A model generated the notes under the pieces. The model saw nothing but the letters and a program-made list of their open reading frames with translations, was not told where the DNA came from and did no database searches. DNA of 64,000 nucleotides from positions 496,001 to 560,000 of the forward strand of contig NZ_JAGJEG010000001.1 in NCBI RefSeq assembly GCF_018100905.1. The letters are read 5' to 3'. Both the position numbers and the translations under genes were made by a program. Of this stretch, positions 25,601 to 35,309 are shown piece by piece. This DNA is from Pseudoalteromonas sp. MMG010 (GTDB taxonomy: Bacteria > Pseudomonadota > Gammaproteobacteria > Enterobacterales > Alteromonadaceae). The stretch's first letter is position 1. The number at the start of each line of letters is the position of its first letter.

Positions 25601-25983
25601 AAAAACTCTATTTTTTAATATATTAAAAATTACTTAACCGTATACTAGCAAACTAAAACCATATCTTTTTACTATAAAATATTCATTTTATAAGTAAAGT
25701 GTTATTAATACATTTTAGATAGTTTTATATACAAAAAAGTCCTTTTTTCGTATTTTTTTTAACCTTAAAAACCGCAAAATAAGACATCATTGTTGTGATA
25801 GCCCTAAAACGATTCTTTTTTTACCAAAAAAACTCTGTACTTTGTTAGCCCGTATTAGACTAAAGTCTATAGCTTAATTAAATTCATCTATTAGGTTTTT
25901 TTATATCGTTTGTGGGTTTTAAGTGATTACTCTAAAGTTCAGTTGTCGGCAACAAGCACGGCTAACTTAATAGGAACATAATC
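25601..25983. other. 383-base AT-rich spacer
   Basis: It separates divergent genes (GGDEF and a small exported protein) and must carry both promoters. It has many T and A runs and a short dyad AGACTAAAGTCT at 25857-25868. No gene is seen. Confidence 0.5.
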
Positions 25984-26388
25984 ATGAAATCACTTATCAA
26001 AACTATCGCAATAAGCGCTTTATTAACATCTTCGGCTGCTGCAGTAGCGGACCAAAGTGACTACAAATTAATGGTTATTGAAGCGCAAACTGCGCCAGAG
26101 CCTCTTGAGCAGTCGTTTAATAGCTGTGCATTAAACGTTAAATCAAAAAATTACGCTCAAGCAGAAGCCATTTGTACTAAAGCCATTGCTTTATTACAAG
26201 AAGCAGACGCACCGGCATCTAAAGTACGCCAGCTTACTAGCTTCGCACTTAGCAACCGTGGTGTAGCACGTTTAAAATCTCAAAAAGATACCGCTGGTTT
26301 AGCTGATTTATACGAAGCAAAACAGCTTTCTAATAGCCGCTATGTTACGCACAATTTAACACGTGCTAAAGAAGACTTATCACTATAA
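25984..26388 (+). CDS. Small exported TPR-like protein
   Basis: 134 residues with a signal peptide ending near AVA-DQ. The mature part has helix-turn-helix repeats of TPR style (SFNSCALNVKSKNYAQAEAICTKAIALLQ, then QLTSFALSNRGVARLKSQKDTAGLADLYEAKQL). Two Cys residues in the first repeat (SCAL and ICTK) could pair. No named family. The unusually clear promoter spacer, the strong gene start (GGAAC before the ATG) and an inverted repeat after it suggest a highly expressed single gene. Periplasmic location inferred. Confidence 0.75.
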   Translation: MKSLIKTIAISALLTSSAAAVADQSDYKLMVIEAQTAPEPLEQSFNSCALNVKSKNYAQAEAICTKAIALLQEADAPASKVRQLTSFALSNRGVARLKSQKDTAGLADLYEAKQLSNSRYVTHNLTRAKEDLSL

Positions 26389-26412
26389 GTTTTTACTAAA
26401 ACAAAATACATA

Positions 26413-26447
26413 AACACCCTTGATTAGTTTACCTAGTCGAGGGTGTT
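26413..26447 (+). terminator. Probable terminator hairpin
   Basis: AACACCCT at 26413 pairs with AGGGTGTT ending at 26447, with further pairing inside (TAG/CTA). The T run after it is weak, so confidence is moderate. Confidence 0.5.
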
Positions 26448-26683
26448 GTCATTTAAGGCATTGGTTTTTACCGTATTACTACAGCCGCGTACATAAATAT
26501 TTATCCTCGTTTGTCACCACTTACTTTCACAATTAATTTATTAATAACTTAGCCGTAAAATTAAAATAGGCCGCTTTATTTAAAGTAATTACTTTAATAA
26601 CGCCTTTATTCATATATGATTATGCTAGTTACACTTCTTTATGATCTTAATTTAGAAAGGAAAGCCTTTTGGCTGTATAAGAA

Positions 26684-28093
26684 ATGATAAAAATGCTCCC
26701 TAAAAAGCCGTGGTTACTTATTAGTATATTATTTAGCAGTTTAATTTTAACCGCATGTAATAGCACACCAGAGACAAGCAAACAAAACGAATTAACAACA
26801 CCACAAAAAAATGCGATAAAAGCAAAGCAAGGTGCGCTCAATGCCCGGGGTTTTTATGAAACCCAATTAGGCAATATTAATTACACCCACGCTCGCCAAT
26901 GCAGTAACTTTGAACTACAAAGTCATCGTGGTTCTATCCGTTACCCCGAAAACTCAATCAGTGCAGTCATTGATGCTATCGACAATAACGTAGATGTTAT
27001 TGAAATAGATGTTCGGATTACTCGTGACGATGTATGGGTTGTACATCACGATGCCCGCACAGGACGAGAAACCGGCACCATCGATAATAAACGCCGTAAA
27101 ATTGAGTCAATAAAGTACGAAAAAGAATGGGGCTACTTACGCCACCGTAATCAAAATACGGGGTTATTAACCGATGATGTACCGCCTTCATTTAGAAAAT
27201 TAGCCTCGACGTTTTCGCGTTTACGCAAATCAAATCAAAAACTCAACATAGAAATAAAATCAAAAGCATCAAATGATGACTTAAAAATGCTCGACTACCT
27301 TGCCTATGAATATGCAGGGCGTGGTAATTATTTTTTTAGTAGCCTAGAAATGCGAAACCTAACGCGTATGCGCGAAATAAACCCCGATATTTATTTAGCA
27401 TTTATTCAATCGCCTGCCAAAACGTCAATGAACAAACTCGCTAGCGATCTAAAACGCGGCGCAGGTAGCGATCCTATTTATGAGCGTAACAAAGAAGAAT
27501 TAGAAAGCTTGCAAGCTTTAGGGAATCGTTACCATCGTGAAAAACGCTACGACAGCCCAGTAAAATTAGACTCTTTAGCAAAGCAATTAAAGCGCAATTT
27601 TGGATATGTGCTTGATATTCGTCATTATAAACAAAGTGCGGCTCGTTTAAAACCCGCCGCACACGCCCGAGGAATTAAAATTGCCACTTATTCGATCAAT
27701 GGCCACGACTACCACGAACGCAGTTTATTAGCGCAATCTCATTCTTTGCGCCCTGATTCGGTTATTATAGATGATAGTGTTTACGGCTTTTGCTCAGTGT
27801 TTGGGCTCCCCCAAATGCAGCCCTATGATACTGACGAACCTAACGCAAAACTCATTGCCAGTATGCCCATCGATCTCAACTTAGAGCGCCTTAACGAGCT
27901 TAATGACTATCACTTAAACCAACTTTATCCTGCGGTAGGTGGTGCGCTTAAATCAACGCAAACAGTGACTTATACACCTAAAGTGCGTACTCAAAAAACA
28001 GTGCCAAATTTAGAAATAGGCGCACGTGAGGCTGATGAAGAGTTTAGTTTAGAAACCGAACCAGCCGTTGAATTAGAACTACGTAAAAAATAA
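26684..28093 (+). CDS. Glycerophosphodiester phosphodiesterase-like lipoprotein
   Basis: 469 residues with a lipobox (LILTACNS, Cys about 25). The GDPD domain shows QSHRGSIRYPENS, then DVIEIDVRITRDDVWVVHHDARTGR, the usual catalytic His pair and metal-binding Glu-x-Asp, and later LNIEIKSK. The segment FGYVLDIRHY and KIATYSINGHDY correspond to later GDPD strands; a C-terminal tail of about 100 residues has no recognised domain. Family members cleave glycerophosphodiesters to glycerol-3-phosphate and alcohol. A 60-residue insertion between the strands (RKLASTFSRLRK and beyond) makes it longer than UgpQ or GlpQ. It is followed 11 bases later by a PEGA-domain membrane protein, so the two form an operon. 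Confidence 0.82.
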   Translation: MIKMLPKKPWLLISILFSSLILTACNSTPETSKQNELTTPQKNAIKAKQGALNARGFYETQLGNINYTHARQCSNFELQSHRGSIRYPENSISAVIDAIDNNVDVIEIDVRITRDDVWVVHHDARTGRETGTIDNKRRKIESIKYEKEWGYLRHRNQNTGLLTDDVPPSFRKLASTFSRLRKSNQKLNIEIKSKASNDDLKMLDYLAYEYAGRGNYFFSSLEMRNLTRMREINPDIYLAFIQSPAKTSMNKLASDLKRGAGSDPIYERNKEELESLQALGNRYHREKRYDSPVKLDSLAKQLKRNFGYVLDIRHYKQSAARLKPAAHARGIKIATYSINGHDYHERSLLAQSHSLRPDSVIIDDSVYGFCSVFGLPQMQPYDTDEPNAKLIASMPIDLNLERLNELNDYHLNQLYPAVGGALKSTQTVTYTPKVRTQKTVPNLEIGAREADEEFSLETEPAVELELRKK

Positions 28094-28104
28094 TAAGAAC
28101 AACT

Positions 28105-30423
28105 ATGACCCAATTAATAAAACCGTTTTGGTGGCGCTGTTTGCTACTTGTTTTAGCTACTTTATATTTATTACCCGAAGCTATTTTTAATGCTCAGCTA
28201 GTATCGCTTGTCGGATTAGGGACACCATCGGCAATAGACCTAGAGCACCTTGAAATTTATGGTCGGGCCGTTTCAGGCGTAGGTGTTGCCCTGTTATTAG
28301 CCGATTTTTTACCTAAAACCATGGTGGCAAAATTTGGTCGCGGTATTTTTTCATTAATCGCCCTATTGTGCCTTGTGTGGCCGGTAATCTTTTTTGGTCA
28401 AAAGTATGTGATTGAAAAAGCCCTTATCGAACCATCAACATCCGAACAACGTCAATTTGCCACATATAGCGCGGCACTGCGCGATGCACTGGCGATAAAC
28501 TCAATAAAAGTGAATGGCTTAGATTACAACCCAGCGCAATTACACAGCTCCGAAAATTTAACATTTTTAGCCTTGTTTGGTGGTTTACTTTACAGTGATG
28601 CTGCGCTTTCAGATAATCTAGAGCAAGATAAACGTAAAATTATAGCTGCGTTTGTACAAAAAAAAGCATACCAAGATTTTGATAAACATTATAAAAACTA
28701 CAGCCAGTTGTACGATGAATTAGTTGTAAAATACAAAGCCTATGCTAATGGCAGTAAAAAATATAACAACGCACTTGCCAGCATTGCCGAGCGCGAACAA
28801 GGTTATTGGCAACAAGTTGAACAAGAAGTAAATAGCGGCTGGGGTAAATACCAACAAGCACAAAAAGCCCACATAGCCAAAGCGTCAGCAAGGGCACAAA
28901 AGTACGGTCCTAAAATTTATGATTATCATAAAAGCATTGCAAAATGTCGTGAGCGTTACGATAAAAGTAGCGAAAAAGACCGTCGTAACCGTTGTTACGA
29001 AAGAGAAGCGGCAGATTACCGTAGTACTATTTTAAAAGCAGGTATTGGCTATATTGAGCCCGATTACTGGTTAATAGTAGAAAATATATCAAGCACAGAA
29101 AACGCAGCAAACAGCTTATTAATGGGCGTATTAACCGGTGGCATATACACGGCCTTACAAGCAGCAAGCCTTGCTACAGGGGGCGATGGCGGTATAAAAG
29201 ACAAGCGTTATAAATATACAAGCGACCCCGATCACTACCAGTTACGCTTTTTGCAACACCCTAACTTTCAAAAAATGTTTGTTAGCGAAACTGGCTACCC
29301 ATTTACGATTGAAAACTTAATGACGTTTCGCTCACATAAAACGACACAAAATAAATTACGTGCCCACTTTGCTAGTAAAGGTTTAACCCTTAAAAGCGAT
29401 TGGAATATCAATCAACGCCAAGTATTTGCACAAGCCGTATCGGCCAAAGTAACCAAAGAAGCCAACTTACAATGGCAAAATGAAATGCGTAAACGAGGCA
29501 TGAACTTAAAGCCAAATTTAAGCTGGATTGAATTTCAGTTACACCCGCAAATTCAAGCTAAAATAGCTGAACGAATGGGCGATTTATACGTAAAAAATAT
29601 TCGCGCCGATTTAAACAAAAAGAATTTTAAAAACCAAGTACTCGATCCAAACATTCAAAAACGTACCGATAAATACCTTGCCATGCTTAATAGCTCCCAA
29701 GGTAAATTTGCCGACGGAGGCGAGTATGCACAATACGGTAAACAAGCCTTACGCTCGGTGATCATACCGCCTATTTCAATGTCGTTATCATTATTTTTAA
29801 TTTGCTTAACCTTTAGCAAATTACCGTTAAAATTGTGGCAATTAATTAAACCCCCGCAAGAAAAACAGTCAACCACAGTGGTATCGGTATTACAAAAATT
29901 AATTATGCCGGCAATCATTTTAATTGCGCCAGTATTATTTATTCATAATACCTTTACCGAAGATAAACAAAGCCCCGTAAACTACTTTTTAGATAAAGTA
30001 GATGAGTCAAGCAACCCTGTATTTAGTTATGCAATTAGGTGGACTTTGCACGCACAGCCTATGCTACATCCGCTGGGGTTAATGTTTGAAGAAAAACTGC
30101 ATATTTATGAAAACTTTACACCAATAAGCCACGCTCTTGCCAAAATAGATATATTACGCCATGGCAATACCACTATAAGTAAAGAGCAACAAGCCAAAAG
30201 GCAGTACCTAGTTGAACAAAAAACGAAGCTTACTATCAACACAGCTACACCTAATACAACAATACGTATTATGAACATAGGCCCTAAATATCGCCCAGGA
30301 ATGACATTAAAAGTCGGCTCGTACGATATTCAAATCAGCGCACCTGGCTATAAAACCTATCGCCGCTGGCACCAGCTAGATAGCGGCGAACAAACATTGT
30401 CTATTAACTTAAATAAAGCGTGA
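28105..30423 (+). CDS. Large membrane protein with C-terminal PEGA domain
   Basis: 772 residues. There are three N-terminal hydrophobic segments (about 10-30, 50-68 and 80-102). A long charged, helical middle part is rich in Tyr and Lys (KHYKNYSQLYDELVVKYKAYANGSKKY). Two further membrane segments lie near 550-570 and 595-615. The C-terminal PEGA domain is LTINTATPNTTIRIMNIGPKYRPGMTLKVGSYDIQISAPGYKTYRRW. PEGA domains occur in surface and S-layer-linked proteins and are thought to bind envelope components. The whole protein matches no family recognised here. Its cotranscription with a GDPD lipoprotein suggests a joint role in envelope lipid or teichoic-like polymer turnover; this is inference. 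Confidence 0.75.
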   Translation: MTQLIKPFWWRCLLLVLATLYLLPEAIFNAQLVSLVGLGTPSAIDLEHLEIYGRAVSGVGVALLLADFLPKTMVAKFGRGIFSLIALLCLVWPVIFFGQKYVIEKALIEPSTSEQRQFATYSAALRDALAINSIKVNGLDYNPAQLHSSENLTFLALFGGLLYSDAALSDNLEQDKRKIIAAFVQKKAYQDFDKHYKNYSQLYDELVVKYKAYANGSKKYNNALASIAEREQGYWQQVEQEVNSGWGKYQQAQKAHIAKASARAQKYGPKIYDYHKSIAKCRERYDKSSEKDRRNRCYEREAADYRSTILKAGIGYIEPDYWLIVENISSTENAANSLLMGVLTGGIYTALQAASLATGGDGGIKDKRYKYTSDPDHYQLRFLQHPNFQKMFVSETGYPFTIENLMTFRSHKTTQNKLRAHFASKGLTLKSDWNINQRQVFAQAVSAKVTKEANLQWQNEMRKRGMNLKPNLSWIEFQLHPQIQAKIAERMGDLYVKNIRADLNKKNFKNQVLDPNIQKRTDKYLAMLNSSQGKFADGGEYAQYGKQALRSVIIPPISMSLSLFLICLTFSKLPLKLWQLIKPPQEKQSTTVVSVLQKLIMPAIILIAPVLFIHNTFTEDKQSPVNYFLDKVDESSNPVFSYAIRWTLHAQPMLHPLGLMFEEKLHIYENFTPISHALAKIDILRHGNTTISKEQQAKRQYLVEQKTKLTINTATPNTTIRIMNIGPKYRPGMTLKVGSYDIQISAPGYKTYRRWHQLDSGEQTLSINLNKA

Positions 30424-30867
30424 TTAAAGTAGTAAAAACACAGTTACTTAAATAAAGCACCTTGTTTAAAAGTAAATACAAAAACCAATGACCTATGGGG
30501 TTAGGTATAACACCTACCCCCATTTTTTATGCTGTCACTTTAGTTAAAGTGGAAAAGTCACCTAATAAATTTATTATGCTAAACATAGGTTTTCACAGGC
30601 GCATTATAAATATGGTATTGTTATTGGAATGACTCTGAATTAATCCGGCGTGTTAGCGACAATAAAGACACAAAAACGTATTTTTTATCGAATAAATAAA
30701 TTGCGATTAAGATACAACTAAAAATATAAATAACTAATAACCCCCCTTACTTATGTTGTAAAAACAACCCATTGTAATTAAATAGTGTAAATGAAAAAGG
30801 CGAACGCAGGCGTGAAAAGAATTAAACAATTTCAGAGTGTATATATTTCTATGTTGAGTATTTAAGT
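30424..30867. other. 444-base spacer without a gene
   Basis: It contains the terminator at 30495-30528 and then about 340 AT-rich bases that presumably hold the promoter of the downstream GGDEF gene. No coding frame with a ribosome site was seen. Confidence 0.5.
30495..30528 (+). terminator. Rho-independent terminator
   Basis: ATGGGGTTAGGT (30495-30506) pairs with 30512-30523 with one mismatch and is followed by six T. It ends the GDPD/PEGA operon. Confidence 0.8.
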
Positions 30868-32910
30868 ATGAATAGTCGTACTGAGAGTGCCTTAAATAAA
30901 CAATTAACCTCGTTATTACTTTGGATTTTCATTGCCTGCTCGTTATTTACTAGCGTAGTTTTTGCTGAACAGGTCGCTTCTCTCCCTCAGCCATCTACTG
31001 ATAATACTTTTTTCAAAGGCAAGCAGTACTTTCGCCAAGGTCAGTACCTTAATGCCATCGCTGAGTATCAAAAAGCGCTTGTATATTCTGACCACCTGAC
31101 GCTAGAAGAGCATGAAACTTTAGCCGATACACACCACGAAATTGCACAATCTTTCAAACGCTTAAATGACTTTAAAAATGCATATAAACACTATGCATTG
31201 TCCTTTAATTACTACCAACACGCGACGAATACCATTGCAAAAGGAAAAGCGTTAAAAAACATGGCAATGAGCCAAAACAAGCTTGGTCAGTACGTAACGG
31301 CTTTAGAGTATGGGCTGCAGAGTTTAGAGATTCAAAAAGTTCATTCTACCAAAAGTGACAATGCGCAAATATTATTATTAATTGCGATTATTTATCGAAA
31401 TATTGGCGATTATGATACGTCTTTAAAATACATTAAACAGTCTGAGTTATTATACAAAGAAATGGGTGATCTTCGGCACTTGGCCGAGGTCGACAATCAA
31501 ACCGGGCTTATTTATACACAGCTAGCTCAGTACGACAACGCACGTTTCTTTTACCAACAGACCATCGCGCTACCTAAAGCCTTTGTAAAACCAGAAACAA
31601 GAGCTGCTGCGTTTCGTGAATTAGCCTCTATTAACTTACTTGTTGGTAATAATCAAAGTGCAATAAATATGCTTACTCAAGCTCTAAATATATACAAAGA
31701 ACTTGGCATTAAACTCAGAATAACAGAAGTTAAGCTATTGTTTGCAAAAACTTATTTAGAAAATAAAGAGTTTTCGTTAGCGACTGACTTATTTAAACAG
31801 ACTATCGAACTAGCAAAATCATTAAATAATAAACCTCTGCATGCCAAAGCATTAATTGGCCTTGGTCAAATACAGTTAAACATCGCTCCTGAACAATCAG
31901 TTATATTATTAAATGAAGCATTAGCACTTTCTGTTTATTATGACTCTAAAAAAGATCAAATAGAGTCGTATTTTTGGCTTAAAACACTTGAAAAACAACG
32001 TAATAACTATGTTAAAACACTCGAATATACAGATAAACAATATAGCTTAGAAAAAGAAATAAGGCAGGAAGAAGATAAAGCAAACTTAACCCGTGAAAAA
32101 GTGATTTTAGAGTCGCATAAACTCGAAAGAGACCTTGGTTTATTACAAGAAAAAATAAAACGAGAAGAATTAGAAGTTGAGCGCAAAAATGACGAAATTG
32201 AGCTAGTTAAACAAGCGAATAAAATAGCAGCATTAGAAATTAGTGAAAAAAGAGCCACGAATACGATGTTAACTATATTATTAGTATTTACAATAACCCT
32301 CTTTTTTATTGTATTTAGAAGCTTTTCTTCGACTAAAAAACAAAATCTTCAGTTAGATTATTTAGCGAGCCGAGATCCACTAACTGAGTGTTATAACCGA
32401 AGGGTGTTCTTTGAACAATTAAAGTCCGACTTAAAAGATAAAGCCAAGCGACAACATTATTCATTAATTATTATAGATATAGACTCATTTAAATCTATTA
32501 ACGACCAATATGGGCATGGGGTAGGAGATCAAGTTATTTCTGCCACTGCACAAATTTTTGCAAAACGCACCGACAATAAATACTGTTTAGCTCGTTTTGG
32601 AGGTGAAGAATTTTGTATTCTCTTACATAAAACCACCGGTCAACAAGCCGCTGAGTTTGCTGAAAACTTGCGTAATGATGTTGAGCAACACACCTTTTTG
32701 CAAGGATTGAGCGTAACATGTAGTTTTGGTGTAACCGAGTATTCGCCTAGTATGTCGACTCAAGATCAATTTATAGACAGAGCAGATACTGCGCTTTATC
32801 ACTCTAAAAACAAAGGCCGAAATCGTGTTACTTTATGGGACGAATCAAACAAAGCATTTGTTGATTCGCCACATGTAAAACCCTCACCAGCTCAAGATTG
32901 TAGTAAATAG
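30868..32910 (+). CDS. TPR-GGEEF diguanylate cyclase
   Basis: 680 residues: an N-terminal anchor or signal (about 12-34), TPR repeats from about residue 45 to 385 (GKQYFRQGQYLNAIAEYQKALVY, GDYDTSLKYIKQSELLYKEMG), a coiled coil of Lys/Glu (EKEIRQEEDKANLTREKVILESHKLERDL), one transmembrane segment (MLTILLVFTITLFFIVF), and GGDEF at the C-terminus. The active loop is ARFGGEEF, with the substrate parts LTECYNRRVFF and DIDSFKSINDQYGHGVGD. The RxxD I-site is absent (DNKY in that place), unlike the paralogue at 23843. It should make cyclic di-GMP in response to a periplasmic cue, without product inhibition. Confidence 0.9.
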   Translation: MNSRTESALNKQLTSLLLWIFIACSLFTSVVFAEQVASLPQPSTDNTFFKGKQYFRQGQYLNAIAEYQKALVYSDHLTLEEHETLADTHHEIAQSFKRLNDFKNAYKHYALSFNYYQHATNTIAKGKALKNMAMSQNKLGQYVTALEYGLQSLEIQKVHSTKSDNAQILLLIAIIYRNIGDYDTSLKYIKQSELLYKEMGDLRHLAEVDNQTGLIYTQLAQYDNARFFYQQTIALPKAFVKPETRAAAFRELASINLLVGNNQSAINMLTQALNIYKELGIKLRITEVKLLFAKTYLENKEFSLATDLFKQTIELAKSLNNKPLHAKALIGLGQIQLNIAPEQSVILLNEALALSVYYDSKKDQIESYFWLKTLEKQRNNYVKTLEYTDKQYSLEKEIRQEEDKANLTREKVILESHKLERDLGLLQEKIKREELEVERKNDEIELVKQANKIAALEISEKRATNTMLTILLVFTITLFFIVFRSFSSTKKQNLQLDYLASRDPLTECYNRRVFFEQLKSDLKDKAKRQHYSLIIIDIDSFKSINDQYGHGVGDQVISATAQIFAKRTDNKYCLARFGGEEFCILLHKTTGQQAAEFAENLRNDVEQHTFLQGLSVTCSFGVTEYSPSMSTQDQFIDRADTALYHSKNKGRNRVTLWDESNKAFVDSPHVKPSPAQDCSK

Positions 32911-33064
32911 CTAATTTTAGCCAGTACAAAAAACCTACAAATCAACTTGATTTATACATGAATGGTTACAAGCCCTACAGTACAGATGTCTTAAAAGAAT
33001 AAAATATTGCGCCTTTGTGTTAGCTCTATTGAATTAGCACCGCATGATTAACTTGATGCCTATA

Positions 33065-33964
33065 CTATTTCACCAACTTACCCCGTGTTACGAAATAACA
33101 AACCAATGAGCCAATTGTCACCATTACCACCCCCTCCCAAAATGCTGAACTTAACGAAATAGATAAATAAAGCGCAGAGATAATGGCCGAACATATGGGG
33201 GTAAAGTATGAAAGAGTACCTAACAGCATTAAGTTACCGCCAATAATAGCTTGGTTCCACAGTGCATACCCACTGCCGACTACTATACCCGCTAAAACAA
33301 GTGTTATTGTGCCATGCAGTGAAAATACCATTGCAGGTTCATCACTTAGCCCATAAAGTACCCACAAACTAAGAGAGGTAGCGATAAAAAACAGCACAAT
33401 AGCATTTTGACCCTGGCTATGCTTTTGAGTGATAACACAATAAACAGCCCATATAAAAGGGGCTACTAACGCCAATAAGTACGCTGTAGGGTTGCTGGTA
33501 AAATTATTGGCTAAACTATTAATAGATAAACCACTGTCTCCCCCTACACACCATACCACTCCAAAAAAAGCGAGAAGCATACCTGGATAAATCCACACAC
33601 TTACCTTGCTTCGATTAACAATAATACTGAGCAAAATCGTTAGTGTAGGCCACAAATAATTAATAACTGACATTTCGACCGCTTGGTGGCGGTTATTCGC
33701 CAACCCAACAAACAGCGCTAAACAAACTTCATAAACAGCAAATAAAGCAGTACCCCAAATAATATAGCGCTTACTAAAGCCACCTAACTTTGGACGCCCC
33801 ATCACCATTATTAAAAACAAAGTACTTACACTGTACATTAGCGCAGCACCGCCAATTGGACTAAAAAGTTCAGAAACATCCCTAAGCAGCGCGACTAAAC
33901 AACTCCATAATAAAATGGCAGTAATGCCATAAAGCGTATATTTGTGATTAGAAAAAAAGTCCAT
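33065..33964 (-). CDS. yddG: Aromatic amino acid exporter YddG (DMT superfamily)
   Basis: 299 residues from ATG 33964 (AGG eight bases upstream); the longer frame to 34027 is not needed. Ten transmembrane segments are expected. The sequence tracks E. coli YddG along its length: AILLWSCLVALLRDVSE, GGAALMYSVSTLFLI, YEVCLALFVG, NNRHQAVEMSVINYLWPTLTILLSI, WCVGGDSGL, AFIWAVYCVITQK, ALWNQAIIGGN and SYFTPICSAIISALYLS. YddG exports aromatic amino acids in the inner membrane. It stands alone. Confidence 0.92.
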   Translation of the reverse strand: MDFFSNHKYTLYGITAILLWSCLVALLRDVSELFSPIGGAALMYSVSTLFLIMVMGRPKLGGFSKRYIIWGTALFAVYEVCLALFVGLANNRHQAVEMSVINYLWPTLTILLSIIVNRSKVSVWIYPGMLLAFFGVVWCVGGDSGLSINSLANNFTSNPTAYLLALVAPFIWAVYCVITQKHSQGQNAIVLFFIATSLSLWVLYGLSDEPAMVFSLHGTITLVLAGIVVGSGYALWNQAIIGGNLMLLGTLSYFTPICSAIISALYLSISLSSAFWEGVVMVTIGSLVCYFVTRGKLVK

Positions 33965-34142
33965 TAACAACCTAACAGCACAGCCTATATTTGGCACTAA
34001 ACTAACAGTAATAAATACGACAAACAACTCTCAAGTAATTGATTTTAAATAGTAGTAACTCAACGTCAAACCAATCCACACAGAGCTGTAAAACAGAGTA
34101 ACAACACAAAAAACGATTCACATACAGGCGAGGTTTAACCTG

Positions 34143-34436
34143 TTAAATATAAATTAACGGATTATTCTGAGTTAAAAACGCTCTAGTGAAAGCTGAGAAG
34201 TCCAGTTTCATGGCTCTGCCTAAATTTGCATCAGGGGTTTTTATTAACAGGTGGTAATAATTAGTCATTAAACAATACGAGTGCACGTCAATATTAAAAC
34301 GAAGGCTTGCTTGTTCAATACAATATAAAAAATGCTTAAAATCGTCATCGCCCAAAAAGATATTTTCACGCCCTCTTCCACGATTCATTACATGATAAAA
34401 TGCATTTTCATACTCTATTCGCAGCAGCCTAGCCAT
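34143..34436 (-). pseudogene. Truncated Y1 (REP-associated/IS200-like) transposase
   Basis: 97 residues beginning MARLLRIEYENAFYHVMNRGRGRENIF, the standard N-terminus of REP-associated tyrosine transposases, with SYCLMTNYYHLLIKTPDANLGRAMK corresponding to the HxH-like region (here NYYHLLI instead of NHFHLLI). The usual length is about 200-320 residues, and the tyrosine-bearing part is missing, so it is a decayed remnant. A second, much shorter remnant of the same gene start lies at 38357-38413 in the same direction. Confidence 0.85.
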
Positions 34437-35309
34437 AGCAATTTACTCAATAAGCAGTAAACTATAAATCTAGATTTATGTATGAAGTCAAGATTTGACC
34501 CCTTTGGTTGCTTTGGTTGAGCCCTTTGGTTCCATATCAGTTACACGACAGCGCTTAAATTTTAATAATTAATTACCCTAAGGAGTAAATCAAATAACGA
34601 GTTTCAAGTGTGAGTGATGTGCAAAAATAAACCACGGATTTGTGATAAAACAGGGTGTAAACACAGCCTAAAACTGGATTAAAACTAGCACTAAGGTAGG
34701 TACAAAATTATAAAATAGCAGCTAAAATCAGTTGACCGCTACATCTAAAGCCAATAAAATCGCAAATAATCAGTAAGAGATCTGGTATTAGCAATACATT
34801 TTTCCTACAACTCTTTTAATTTTGAATTTGTTTCTAAATTGGACTAAGCAAAGAAAATAAGCTAGTAAAACTATTAAAATCATAGCCAATTTAATCCCCA
34901 TTACATTATAGAGCTTACTTTAGCAGCATATTTTAGTGAGTATTTTTAAAGCGCTAAGGGCGTTTAGATTATCTATTCGAAATAATTAAAGATAAACCCC
35001 AGGCAAATCTAAAAATTAAATTTACTTGATATCCAAGGTTAGTTTTATTTTAAAAACTCAACCTGACTAATTAATAGATTTACAGAGCAATGGGTGACGT
35101 AAAACATAAGTGTCACTATTGTTGTAGTAAAATATAGTGTGCTAAATGAGCTTACCTCATTAAAAATTATGTATAGCATTTTGAGTTATTGAAAAGAAAT
35201 TTAAAGTTTCCTCAAATATTCAAAGTATGTTTATAGCCAAGAAAGACAGCTGAAACCCAATAAAGCAAAATGGTTTCTAATTCGTAATTTGTATTTTAAA
35301 GGATTTGAT
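34437..35309. other. 873-base AT-rich spacer without a gene
   Basis: It lies between the transposase remnant and the chemoreceptor. The first part (34437-34550) looks like the upstream flank of the transposase, with the repeated CCCTTTGGTT motif. The rest is AT-rich with no coding frame. It probably includes the chemoreceptor promoter. Confidence 0.5.
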
